Part shown: positions 11,930 to 26,000 of the stretch, piece after piece
How positions within the stretch are numbered: the stretch's first letter is position 1
Layout: every line of letters starts with the position of its first letter
From: Echinometra lucunter
Lineage: Eukaryota > Echinodermata > Echinoidea > Camarodonta > Echinometridae
Assembly (NCBI GenBank): GCA_029962745.1
Contig: CM057151.1
Coordinates: forward strand, 2,666,931 to 2,730,930
Length of the DNA stretch: 64,000 nucleotides
Reading direction: 5' to 3'
Notes under the pieces: generated by a model
Database searches by the model: none
The model's input: the letters and a program-made list of their open reading frames with translations, nothing else
What the model was told of the DNA's origin: nothing
Program-made: the position numbers and the translations under genes

Positions 11930-12016
11930 ATTTTATCATGATGGACATCAAGCTGCAAATTACAGTCACTTTCATATGGATAATCACCTTTGTCTTGATT
12001 ACGTCATCAGTCCAAG
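11930..12016 (+). CDS. Receptor exon 1: signal peptide
   Basis: Two adjacent in-frame ATGs (11938 and 11941) open a 26-residue signal peptide with a hydrophobic core ([11 protein letters not shown]) followed by SSVQ. The donor is GTAAGA at 12017, phase 1. A pyrimidine-rich stretch ending in AAACAG just before 11930 could be an acceptor. If so, this exon starts at 11930 and a non-coding first exon lies upstream. Confidence 0.75.
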
Positions 12017-15000
12017 GTAAGAGGAGTTAATTTGCATTGTTCCTTTAAGTCTTCTCTGAATACTTTGTTTAAGCATTGTAACAAAAGACCAGGAAATGGT
12101 TAGATGGTGCATTGGTTGGCTGGAAAACGCTTTGAATAACTTACATCCTTAAAGAGTGTGAAAAGAAAATGGTTAACCGAAGAGGTCTCCTTCCTTTATT
12201 TGGGTTTGTAACACGAGACGAATACTAGGAAATACTGGAGACGTCAATTCAAAATATCACAAATACCTATATAAAGAGTCTATATAACCTATAGCCCTAG
12301 CATGTATATGAGTAATTTGTTATGGTGCTGATATGTAGGCAAATTTGTTAGCTGTCCCATTTTTGTCGCAACACATTTATCATGTTTACAAATTAGCTAA
12401 AAATCAAAACAGGTGTTTGATGAGTTTGCAGTTACCAATAGCCTTCACTAAGGCTACTACGTGGTGTTAACGAAAGCCTTCAATTGTGAAGATTTGCTAT
12501 TCTTAAAGATTTAAACATTATTGTTTTTATTACACTCTTAAAAAAAATTCCAAGTCAGACTTGACCCGGAAAATAGTCCGTTGGGGCCACACTCCATTCC
12601 AGGTCAAAAATTGCACGGATTAAAGTCAAAATAACCCGGAATAAGGTCAAATGTGACCCGGAAACAAGTCTTCGTGACCCTATTCCTGGTCATTTTTTGA
12701 CCCAGAATGGATTGTGGCCCCGACGGACTATTTTCCGGGTCAGTCTGACTCGGAAGTTTTAAGAGTGTAGGTATGTTGATAATCATACTTGCTAGAATCA
12801 CAGAGTAGCAGAAAAAAAATTCCTTGATCAAAATAACTTTTTTCAAAATTATTATGAAGCTACATGTGTCACTAATGCATACTTTTTAAACCTCTTTTTT
12901 TAATGATATGGGAGCATTGTGGCACAGTGGTGAAGGCTCTTGCTTCTCATACGAGTCGAGAGGTTCTGGGTTCGATCCTCACCCGGTGCTTACATCCTTG
13001 GTACTAGTGTTTTGTTCACATGTGTCCCTCTCGACCCAGGTATACTAAATGGGTACGTGGCATTGCTGGGGTAATAATTATCGCAGGGCCCGCAGGAAGA
13101 GCAGTAGATTAGTATACTGATGTGACTACCCTGGGTAAATGAAACCCAATTATTATTTTATTCATATCTTTCGACTTTATGAAGATGATGCTTTTGACAT
13201 ACAATCATTCACTAGTCTTCGTTGACGTTCTCATTGTGTGTCCTGATTTAGGTTAAGCGTGTTGGTTGAAAGGTTCATGCCATGTATGTTGTCACTGATA
13301 GCACAATGTCATTGATATTTATATTGCACTATTACTTTCATGACTTTTCAGCAATATTACCGCCATTTTTTAAAATTAGGTTAAGCGTGTTGGTTGAAAG
13401 GTTCATGCCATGTATGTTGTCACTGATAGCACAGTGTCATTGATATTTAGTATTGCACTATTACTTTCATGACTTTCCAGCAATATTACCGCCATTTTAA
13501 TTAGAAAATTTAACGAAACTATTTCGATCATAATAATTAAATACTCATTTACTGTCAAAGCTTTTAAATAATCACTGCTTTTACCGTATGGAACATATTA
13601 TTTTGAAATTTCACCAGCAGACAATTCAGTTATTTTCTGATATCTGGTATCGACTGATCCTCAAGGTGTTCCGTAAGTCCATACAACCAGAAAATCTTTT
13701 TTTACCCAACTGTCTTTAACAGGTGAACCTTTTTCATGATACGTAGAAACAATTATTAATCAGAAAGAAGAATCAAGTCCTTTATTGATATTATCTTCCC
13801 ATATCCCGAAATATTATGACAGGAGAGAGGAACTTGTTAAGCAATCGTTATGATTCAATTGTTCTATTCTTCTCAGGCGAGCACTGTCTAAACATGACTC
13901 TAGACACCTTGTCAATATACGTCTCATGTTATCACACCTCTTATTCTCACCCGTCCTCCGCCCCTCTCATAATATTTTTATCAAATAACATTTTAATTCA
14001 AAGCATTCATTCAATTTTTTTATCTCATAGCCTTTTTTTAAATCAGACTGCGGCTGGCTTATACGTAATTTCCTCATAGAAATGATACCTAGCTTTCAAG
14101 CCTTCTTCATTACTTTGTAAGAGTTATGTACAAGCGGCTTATAATATTCAAGCATTATAGTGGTTCTTTTTATATGCTGTGTGTATTTTACTTTTAGTCC
14201 AATAATAAAACGATTTTAAGTAAATAAACTGTACAAGAAACGCCTTCTTTGTGGTTAGTAAATTTAAAAAATAAAGCTACTATTTTTTTTTGCACCTTTG
14301 GATTCGTACTATCACTATCTTAAGAGGATATGAATTAAGATAGGCAAAAAGTTCTTAGGATTTCTATTCTCTACGTTTTCTTTCTGATGTAGAGGTCGGT
14401 ATTCTTATCAGTTTGTGTCAAAATAATAATTTTTGAAAATCACGTTTTCTCAGCAGACCTCTGATATTACTCAGGAAACAAAAGCATTTCTTCCGCATTT
14501 TGGGGGACGGTAAAACTTAACTGTCAAAGAACATGTGATCATTGTCTAGAACATCAATGAATGATACTATAACCTTATCTTTTTATTCTTTTATTTTGTT
14601 TCGTATGGATTTTTAGGAAATCATGTTGTGCTCTTTTAGCTTCATGGTTATCTTTTGAATACAAAATCATCACATTTTTACATTCTCGACAATATACCAA
14701 AATTTTATGTACTTCAATCCAGCTGTTTCAGGGAAGTTCATTTTCCTTGAAAGAATAAATTCTACCTCAAAATGGAAATGTTGTTTCAATTTTTTTAGAA
14801 ACGTTGTTTACATGAATAGTTTTAGACCACAAGAATGACTAGGGAGAAAAACAAATTGCCTAATAAGCTCCATCGCCAGGGCCAGACCTACACATCGAAT
14901 CTCATGTCAGTTTACATTTATCAAACATGTTGTCTGGGGAGATCCAAGTCATGTTGACTCCTTCATCTTATAGCCCACAAAGGCGTAACCACAGGAATGC

Positions 15001-15473
15001 TGATATTGTCTAGAAGGAGTGGGGCTTCGCAGTCTATAGAACAAGGGGGATAATTCAGAAATTATGTTTCCGTTTTCCAAAATACTTATCAGCTTTGTCT
15101 GTACAGATCTTTTGTTTGGTTCATTTTTATTTTGAAATTTCGTGTATTAAGGATACCCCGTTAGACATTGTTTGGTTCTTCTCCCTTTTTAAAGATCCTT
15201 TTTGCTCTCTGTTTTGTTGTGTTTTTTTTTTCCTTTCATTCTACTATAGTCTCATGATGAAACGTTTCAATATTTTCATTTGCTTTCTGAAATTTATGGG
15301 GAAAATATATTTCCCTTTTTGCCAAGGGGCTTCTGTACTCGGCCGATTGCATATTCTAGCCCACGCGCTATACTGGAGCCCCCCCCCCCCCCCCCCATCA
15401 TCCCCCTATCAGTGGGATATCCAATAGGGGATTTGGTCGGGAAAAATAAACCGTACGGCTCTCAGGCGATTGG

Positions 15474-15508
<35 letters not shown>

Positions 15509-15511
15509 GAG

Positions 15512-15580
<69 letters not shown>

Positions 15581-18500
15581 GGAGCTATGCTGAGTTGTCT
15601 TATATCAGCCAACGCAAATCAATTTAGTTGCAACAATCGGGTCCCATAACAAAACAAAGAATATGACAGTCATATTTTCATTCCAAAGCCTAAGTACACG
15701 TTATCTCCAGTTGAGAAATAAATGGAAGAGAACTTGCTTTGCGCTTGCAAATGCCTATTCGTTGTTTGTGTAGCATTATAAACTTACACGCAATCGAAAT
15801 TTCTACATTATGATCGAATGATTGAAACGTCAAATAGAATTATTCCTCCTCAATCAATCGACATTCAACTCAAATTAATCTGATGAAAATTCCGAACATT
15901 CCTACATCAACGGGTGATCGCTTAATGAAGTTGTATGTAAAAAGAGCCATGGTTTGCTTTCTTTCTTCACAAGGTTGCTTGTTTAAGACTGAAAACAGAC
16001 GGATTAACCGCAGTTTTCCCTTTCACCGAAAGTTAGATTAAACTTTAAACAACACCAAAGAATAAGTCCACATTAAGGAACCCACTCAGCATCAAAACCA
16101 TGTCCATGTCCATGATAAGACGACAGCTTTCGCCGTGTTCATCAACGCAATTGGACGTCTCCTGTCTCTCGTCCAGACAGGACTTATAGGAGTATCGTGA
16201 TAGATCTTGAAAGAAATGTTTGGGGTATACAACACTAAGCACACAAGTGAACTGCATTGGGGGCCTTGGAGAACATCATCCTTACACATGCAATGAATTG
16301 ACTAAGAATGACACAGGAAAATTTTTATTTGAACTGAAATAAACCTTATCTTTATTTTTCACTTTCCAAGAGAACAAACTCCGGAAAAAGTAAAACAAAA
16401 TGATCAAAACTGATAACACATTTTAATAAAGATACGTTAGCGCAGTATTGCCAGGGATAGGGTGGACGTCATATTTTCGGTTATCAGTTTTTAAATACTT
16501 TAATTATGCGAGAAAGAGAAGCGAGAAGGGGGAAAATAACAGTAGATTTCAGCAGCTAACACATCCTTCCTGTCTTCTTGCCAGACTTGCCTATCTAACT
16601 ATGCACTTTTTTTCCATCTAATTCTTTTACTAGTATCTGTTTTTTTTTCTTGGTTTGTTTTTTGTTCTCGGTTTGTTTTGCTGTAATACATTTCGAAAAA
16701 ATAAAACAATTTTAATGGACATTTTACCGATTGCATGATCTCTGTCTCACTATACAGGAACATGCATAGTACCATCCTATATGTATCCTGTCAACACGAC
16801 ATCACCAAATTACTGTCTATCAGGCTCCGAGGTCGAGACCCTGACTGAGTGTACTTACGTCTGTGATCAGTCAGGATTTACATTACAAGGAGATTCTACG
16901 ACGACTTGCATGGAGGACGGGACGTTCATACCCAATCCACCATCATGCAGAGGTGGGATGCCAAAATTATCAATTAAAGTTGCCTGATGCTTTCATATAT
17001 GCAGAAAATAATTGTGCTTTTGATTTGCATGTGTTTTAGTTTCTTTCGGAATGCTTGAGTAGATTGATAAAATAAAACCAAAATGACGTGTTGACTGCAA
17101 TAGCAGTTTTAGCAGTTTTGCCAATTTCTTAATTTCTGGAATCTTTATGAAAATAGTGATATTAGCTGTATAAGCCATGCCGTAGGATTATTTGCATTTT
17201 TCCTCTAATTTATTTTGCTATAATAGCCTTTGAACCTGCTTTTCCTTTCACATGCTGCTTGAACTATTCGTGTGTGATTATTTTTTTCAATGTGCAGTCT
17301 AATACTCATAACGCTTGCTGTGTAGTTGTATATAGTTATTTCATTACCCTCATCCAGATATTGAGAGTCCAACCATCTCATGCCAGGGTAATATTACAAC
17401 TTCTACCGACCCCGAAATGAACTATGCTACCGTGATCATCGAAGATCCCATTGTCGCTGATAATTCAGGCGACATCAAGTTAAACCTACCTGACTCGTAT
17501 CGTGTCTACATCGGTGTGTCGGCAGTACGCTTCGAAGCGGTGGATGATGGAGGGAATAGCGCTGCTTGTTCAGTGTTTGTAACGGTGGAAGGTATTCATG
17601 CCAACCCCATAATCATAACGCTTGTTGGTTTAAATGACTATGTCACAAGTTATTAGATTATAACAAGTAAATGAAGATTTTTCTTTGCATCACTGACATT
17701 GCCATGTCTTTTCAGTTATTTTCAAAGTGCAGTTCATATTCTATTCATTATTTTTATTTTCTTTTTTAAGACAACCTTTTTTGTTCAGTATCAAGTACCA
17801 TATTTAAGCGGGGCAGTCAAGGCCCAGAGTATGAGTAATGAAGAATTGAATGCACTATCAGAAATCGTTCTTTCTTGTTACATGAAGGTTTAATGCAAAC
17901 AAGTTAGTTACACAAAAACAAAATTCTGAAGTACTATCAGACTATAAGATGCAGATATTGGGGCATACATCCAAACTAATCGATTAATCATATTGTTCCA
18001 GGGAGTTTGCTAAAGGGTAAGTGAGAAAAAAATAAAGATTATATAAAAAAGATAAATGAGAAAACTCAAATGTGATACTAAATAATTATACATAATTAAT
18101 CATTCCACTGAACTTGACAAAAACCGCAACACAGATATAGAAACTAATTATACCATCGAAACATTACATGGCATCTTGTTTGATATGCGCTTTTATCCCA
18201 TTTCCCTTATCTTTGAGTGCCCCCCAAAAGTATTTGTCATTTATTTTTCTTGTAGTCCAATCTGTTCATTTTCCTGTGGTTGCCGTGATTGTTTTGCTTT
18301 TAGTATTACACGTTTGTATATTCAAGCATATTTAGGCAATATATGACAGCTTGTGCATGATTCTGTCAAAGTTGAATGTGACTGTACAATTATAATGGTC
18401 AAAATAGGAGATAGCCTCAGTAACCAGCAGATTTTATTTTTTTAATATTTATGATGTTTCTAGCACCCATGAAAAAGATCACAGAGCATGTCTTTATAAC

Positions 18501-20372
18501 TTTTATTTGGTATTTGTATTAAAAAAAACCTTTTTTTTCGTAATTGCCTGTAGGTCGTACCACTGATTTAGTAAATTTCTAGATGGCAAGAATAAAAAGA
18601 CATTGTCAAAACTGCAACGTACAGTCATGTGCATTTTAATAGTTTCTCAACCATGTCAACGTCATCCTGAAATCATCCTCAAATTATAATGATTTCATGA
18701 GGGCATTAAATGAACTTGCGTCGAAAAGCATCTCCTTTTAAAAAACTGAAGAATTTCACACTGATTACTAAAAGGGTGGTGGGGGTTCTTGGGGTTTGGG
18801 GTTTACTCTCGGGTAGGTGGGTGCCTGTTACGATGTTGTTTTTTTATGTTATACCAATATGTTAAGCTTTTAATAAGTGATATTATTTCTCTCGTTTGTT
18901 TTATCTTGTCAACTGGACCCCTCGGCAGAACAGCTGTGCTGCAATGGCACTGCTGCATGAGCAGGGCGGTCCTTCCAGTATCATTTTCTCACGTTGTCAT
19001 TTATATGTTATCATTCATATGTTGTTTTTTTATATTTGGTAAATAAAATAAAATCAAAATCAAACACATATAAACACTACATGATTTTCCAATACTATAT
19101 AGTAGTCATGTTGATGCTCTTCTTGCAGACACGGAACCTCCAAGACTAACATGTCCTGGGACAGTGAATGTAACCAATGATCCTGGACTCCATTATGCCG
19201 TTGTAACATGGGATGACGTTGAGATTGTTGATAATTCTGGACAGTACCTTAGTAACGGACCCTCCTATCCCTCAGGGACTAAGTTTCCCATTGGGACGAC
19301 CACCATCGAAGTCTCCGCCACTGATTTGAGCTCCAACATCGGCACCTGTTCGTTCACCATCATCGTTCGCGGTAATGTTGATGTCTTTTAAGCCGAGTGC
19401 TTTCTTTTTTATTATTTTTTTATTTTATTTTTTTTTAGCATTTTGTGGATATAATTCACATAGACTTCAACAAAATTGGAAGTCTGCATCCCACTGGAAG
19501 GCATCTGCCAAATAGAAATCCCCTGTTTTTAGGCTTAAGGAAATGTCTATGGTGACGAAATCAGATTTCTGCTACCATGGTCCCAAATAATGATTAGGTC
19601 AGTGGCAATAAATGTTGTCTTCTGATGATCACCAAAACTCTAATATATGTTTTCTAGCTTTCTGATTCTCAAAAAAGAAACAGAAGCATAAAATCAACAG
19701 AGAAAGTCTTATTCTGTACCTACAACAAAATCATAAAAAATGGTAGAGTGCACTAAATGAATGGCTCCAACAGTGATGACAAGTGTTGTATTCCTAACAA
19801 AACTTCGGAAATATACCGAGAGTAACACCAAAATGTTGCAAAAACATCTATAATGAACTATTTAGACAAAGTTAACATCAAGCCAATACCAAACAAACCA
19901 TGAAGCATACATCATTATTTCCTGCACAGATGTCGAACCTCCTACTCTCACCTGTTCTGAAGACTTCACAACCACCACCGATCCCGGTGTATACTATGCT
20001 GACGTCATGATCACTCCTCCCATGGTTCAAGATAACTCTAACCCTACAGTGAATCAGAGTGAGGCTTACCCTGTCAGGCTGGTCATAGGCTCTTCTGCTA
20101 TCAGGTTCAGCGCCAAAGATGCCGCAGGAAACTCTGGGGAATGCACAGTGGTCGTCACTGTGATAGGTAGGAAACAGTCATTAAGCACTCATAAAGAGTT
20201 TGGATGGGGTATTCAGCGGCACTTTTTCGGAGAGATAGGTGATTGAAAACTGAATTCTCTGTTTGAAAAATCCATTGTGATATTAATATTGATGTATTCA
20301 TCATTTTTCATAAGAGATGTTGGTGGAGTCAGAGAGAGCTAGAGAAGAGAAGAGAGAGAGAGAAAAAAAGAG

Positions 20373-20422
<50 letters not shown>

Positions 20423-22066
20423 CAATGCATCATCGTAGTGCACGCTCCAACTGGCTGTGTTGAGAGTGAACGCATGCAGCCTAAATTACTAGTACCACTT
20501 CGCCATCATCATCTGATGTACCTTACGTTCTTTTTGGTACTTCATACTATGATGGTGTTATAAGTCCAAGTGATTCGACATGACACTACTTCCCTTCTCC
20601 CCTAACCAGATGAAGAGCCACCTGTATTAACGTGTCTAGAACAGATCGTGGTCACCGCACCACCCAACCAAGACTCGACATCGGTTTCATGGCCTGAACC
20701 AATCACGACTGAGAATTCCCTGAGTCCCATCTCGACACCAGTCAGTGATCCAACCTCCGGATCGAGCTTCTCACTGGGAACATCGTCAGTAACGTTCACA
20801 GCTTCCGATGTGTATGGGAATGTCGGAACCTGTACCCTTCAGGTGACGGTATTAGGTCAGTCCTCTATTAACGGTATACTATACGAGAGTAGCTCTTCGT
20901 AAGAGAGGCGATAAGGAGGCAGACGTTTGGGGTTAATAAATCGAACATCATTCACTATATTTTGGGGGCAGAACTTTTCATTTATTAGAACACTGTAAAA
21001 GAAAACTTTCATATGACTGAGATAAATTTTCCGCTTATTTTTTTTTCTTTATTCTCGAATGGTTGTATAATTGCCTGTAAATATTGTAATTGTTGCTTGA
21101 CTTATTATTTGTTCACATTGTGTTTTTATTGACCTAATAAAATATATAAATACACACCCAAAAAAATCGAACATCATTGCTGAGGTGCCTTTAAAAAATT
21201 TTTCTTTTGATTTGCCATGCATTTGCTGCCAAATTTACCAGTCTAATGGGGTGTTGCAAGAAAGTTGCAATCGATTGCAAATAATTGCTAATTTTGAAAC
21301 GACCATTCTGATTCGCTCAGGGTCTGGTCTTTTAAGAAGGCATGCATGCAACACTGATTTTGATTGGCCAGTGGCAATCAGTTGCAACTTGCAATCGATT
21401 GCAACTTTCTTGCAACACCCCATAAGAGAGTTTTTTCTGGCAAACAAAAGAAATAATGTGTTCATGTGATTTGCAAAGAGGGATGGGTCCGAAGAGTCAT
21501 ACTGCCAGTGTTACCTTATGTTGGATACTCCCCTGGAAGCCGTCTCGTTTGTGTGATAAATTTATGTTAACTTGAACTTTAACAGCATTTTATTTATCAC
21601 TACGGAATCGATGAGTACACAATTTTTCATATTCTCTGTCTTTTTTTCTAAACAGATTATGATGAGTGTGAGGAAGATATTGACAACTGCGATGAGAATG
21701 CAGCGTGTACAAACACACCAGGGGACTTTACGTGTCAGTGCAATACTGGTTATACTGGAGACGGATTCACTTGTGATGGTATATATTGAATTATCTTATT
21801 TCTCTTCTTCTTCTTCTTCTTCTTCTTCTTCTTCTTCTTCTTCTTCTTCTTCTTTTCTTCTTCTTCTTCTTCTTCTTCTTCTTCTTCTTCTTCTTCTTCT
21901 TCCCCTTCTTCTTCTTCTTCTTCTTCTTCTTCTTCTTCTTCTTCTTCTTCTTCTCCTTCTCCCTCTTCTTTTTCCTCCTCCTCCTAAAATAATTTGGTAG
22001 CTGGGTAAAAAGGTTAATATCAAAATCTATATAGGAAATGGGATAGTACACTTAGTTCCATCAGTT

Positions 22067-22130
<64 letters not shown>

Positions 22131-23019
22131 ATATATATTTTTTGTGTGTATGTGTGTATATATATCAATGAAATTGGCATGATGGTTAATTCATATATAT
22201 ATATTTCTTCTTCTTTCTTTTTATTTTTTATACTTTTCATTCAAAGATATTGATGAGTGTACAGTGGACGACCACGAATGTGATAACAATGCAGACTGTG
22301 TGAACACCGATGGTAGCTATGTATGTCAGTGTATTGATGGCTTCTCGGGAGATGGCGTTACTTGTCAAGGTAAGGTGCCTCAAACATATGACATTTTGAT
22401 TCAAAGCATTTATTTGGTCCCAAATTTATTTCAAAACATCAATATTTACATAAGAAAGCATATGATGATAACAGTCTTTTCAGTACGATTTCTCAAAACT
22501 GCTAAAATGCTATAATCACATAAATTAGCACAACTCAGGTACTAGTATATAATTTTGAGAAACAAAATAAAAATTTCGACTAATTGATTAATACTCTTTT
22601 TCTGTTCTCATTAGATATCAATGAATGTGATGCAGACAGCTCGATTTGTCATACCTTAGCTGAATGCTCCAATACAGTAGGATCGTTTATATGTACCTGT
22701 CCGTCTGGTTACACGGGAAACGGTATACAGTGTACAAGTAAGTAGTGGATGGAAGAATAAAATAATTTATTGGTCCATTGACTGATTGATTGACTAATTG
22801 ATTCTTGGATGGATGGCTGGATAGATAGATAGATAGATAGGTAGACACACAAACTGGTTGGTTGATGTGATTTAGGTTAGTTTGTTAGATTGTGATTAGT
22901 CAATGAAAATATATATATACAATTTCTAAAGGCTGAGAAAAGAATGAGGAGAGATATTGCGTGGGAGAGGGAGACAGGGAGGTTTAGAGGTTATGCTGTA
23001 ACGGACTTGAGAGGAAGGA

Positions 23020-23087
<68 letters not shown>

Positions 23088-26000
23088 CTCAATTAATAGA
23101 GAGTGAAAGCAGAAGGTGTATGTATTTCATTTTTCTGTTTCGTTAAGCAATGTACATTTCCACTCCATATTATCCCGTTTTTCCATCATACCCCTTGACC
23201 CCATCCCCAACCTTCCCACAGATATCGATGAATGCACGACCGACGATCACGGATGTGACATCAATGCGGACTGTGTTGATGCCGATGGGTCGTTTGAATG
23301 TCTATGTCATAGTGGATATTTAGGAAATGGAATTACTTGTACAGGTATGGAAATACCACATCGGGGATCGATGGCATTCACCAATCAAATCAATATTCTT
23401 CTGACATGCATAGAAATTTGAGATAACTCAAAGTGTCTCCTTTCAAAGAGTTCATAGTGAGAGTAACATTTATGTCACTTTGTTCCATGACATAAATCTT
23501 CTGGGAAATGATTACCACTCTGTTTTGCTTTGTGAAATAATTCAAATCGGGGCCCCGTTTCATGAAATATTTTATCAATAACAAGCTGCAGTAACTGTTA
23601 TAAGCTACTGAAATCCTTGCATCTGATTTGATGAGAGCAGATTTGTCATAGAAGTTGTTACTGATAACAAGTTTTATGAAACGGGGCCCAGGAAAGGTTT
23701 ACCTTCAGCACTAGAATCAAAGAGGATAATGAAGGATGAATAGATGAAAAAGCTAGGTCGAGATAGATAGAATTGCTGCTCCTTATTGCAAAGCGTGAAT
23801 TTAAGGTATCTTAAAGAGACAGCCCAACATGCTCAATGTTTTATAATTATCGTAATTGTGTGAAATCATATTTGATCACAATGTTTTATGTCCCCCCCCC
23901 CCCCCGTTAATTTCAGATATTGATGAGTGTACTTCAGGAGAAAATAATTGTGACGAGAATGCAGATTGTATCAACACCGATGGTTCGTTTGCTTGTCAAT
24001 GCCATACTGGATTCTCAGGGGATGGGACTACATGTGGAGGTAAGGTATATCTTAAATTAGGTTGACCTTTCATTTAATGTAGGCCTTGATTTATTTGACT
24101 ATTATACGTATCTTTTCGATACGCATTCAAATTTTTGGGACACCTGGCTCTTATCATTTTCATTCATCTGTTGGAATTCGTTGTATTTCAGTTTAACCAT
24201 AGAGTGCAGAATACAAACATTAGTCGTTGCTATGTTAGACAAACCTACAACAAGATTGGAAGGTTGCCTAGAGCAACTTATGTCCAGGAAATACGCTGGC
24301 CTATTAACGATCAAACTGGAAGGTTTGACCGACTTAACACCTGTTGCTCGCACATTGCCACTTGCTGGAAAGTGTTAAATTGCTTTGATAAGAGAACAAA
24401 AGAACTTTCTGATATCTTTCAAATAATTTTTTTCTAGCCTTCAATATATGTGAAAGTCTCGACCCATGCCCGAGTGTTGCCGATTGCATCGACCAGATCG
24501 ACGGCTATACCTGTCAATGTCTACCCGGCTACGAGACCGTCTCAACGAATGAAGACGACTCCGTCGTGTGCAGTGATGTCGATGAATGTAATTCATTGTC
24601 GACAGAATGCGATGTCAATGCAGAGTGTATCAACACGGCAGGGAGTTATGAATGCGTGTGCGGTAAAGGGTATACTGGAGATGGAATGTCATGTGAAGGT
24701 ATGGACTGAAAAAAACAAACGAAAAGCTTTGATGGCAATTCCATATTTTTGTATAATTTGTTTTGTTTGAGGATCGAGGAAACGACGGGATAATTTTCAA
24801 GAGATGTGTTGACATTTTCTCTTTGAAAAAAGAAGTCTTGTAATATTTGAGTTGAAGAAGAAAGAATTGGAATGTATTCGAATTAATTTGGAAGCACGAA
24901 TTATTATTTTTAAAAAAGACTAATGGTCGCTATATATAAATGGCTTTTATCAGATGATGCTTCGTTGTCCGGAAATGGTATAACATAAGCGTTGCAAATC
25001 TTTCGAAGATTAACTATGGAAAGTTTAATTGGTTGGAAAATTGCATGTCATTTAGTTCCATATTGTGTCTGTGGAAATAATTAGAATCCCACGAAATATT
25101 TTCATGTCATTTTTGAAGAACTTTTTACAATCAGATGAAAGCATTACACAAAGTATGTGATACGTAGCAAATCTAAAGAATATATCCGTAGCCGCTTATT
25201 ATTATTTGCTTCCACTTTTTAGTTTAAATGTTGGGTGTTACATATAGTCGTTTGATGTTTTGGGGGGATTTGTTTTGTTTGTTTCTTCTGTTTGCTTTTG
25301 TTATTGTCGTTGTTAATTCCATTCTTTCTTTCTTTTTTATATTTCTTTTTAAAAGTCTGAGTAAGATATTTTGAGTCACATTTTGATGTAACTGCCCCTT
25401 CTTGTTCCCTTCAGCCGTTGATCCATGTCTTTCGTCACCATGTCAAAATGAAGGGATCTGTACTTCTGAAGATGGATTATATCAATGTGAATGCCCTTCG
25501 ACTTTTACTGGAATCAATTGTAATACAGCTGTAGTTCAAAATGGTTAGTGGTCCTGCGATTTGTAGTATTCTCGTGTAGTCATATAATTTGGCTTCAGTT
25601 TTTGTTTATAATAATTCTGTTCATGTCCTATGTTATGAAGTCTAGTTGTCCGCTTATATGGTATAGCTATTTTATGGCATACCTCCCTCTCTCTATCGCT
25701 TTTGCAATGATTTTTACAATTATTTACCTCTCTTCTTAACCGCAAAGATTTATTTTCATTTTGCTAAGCCACATGTCACATTCATATCCAATAGTCACTG
25801 ACAGTCTTGCATGTCGTGATGGGCCTTAGCTTTTTACCATATATCTGCATTTTAGTCTTACTTACCACCTGTAAACGTAGTTCCAATAAAGACAAAGCTT
25901 GTGTAAATCAAACTGTCTTGTTCCAGAACCTATCGAAGTCATAGAGCACCCTGCATCACAACAGGTAGAGTACGGAGCCAGTCTCAGGTTATCATGTGCA

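Larger units (their letters stand above)
12017..16757 (+). other. Intron 1 of the receptor (4.7 kb)
   Basis: No additional module exon was found. It contains a TA-flanked MITE, a tRNA-derived SINE, a 128-bp tandem duplication, a GGA/GA tract near 15.5 kb and, on the minus strand near 16.1-16.3 kb, a weak receptor-like open stretch described in the findings. Confidence 0.6.

Noticed and set aside
12919..12990. tRNA gene
   Set aside because: Has A and B boxes but no intact cloverleaf; the downstream body and ATT tail make it a SINE.
21572..22051. Long Phe/Ser/Leu and Lys/Arg/Glu frames
   Set aside because: Translation of the TTC repeat; only 21656-21778 is a true exon.
24135..24437. Open frames in the intron before EGF exon 12
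   Set aside because: No EGF cysteine pattern, no module-like phase 1-1 boundaries; ordinary intron.
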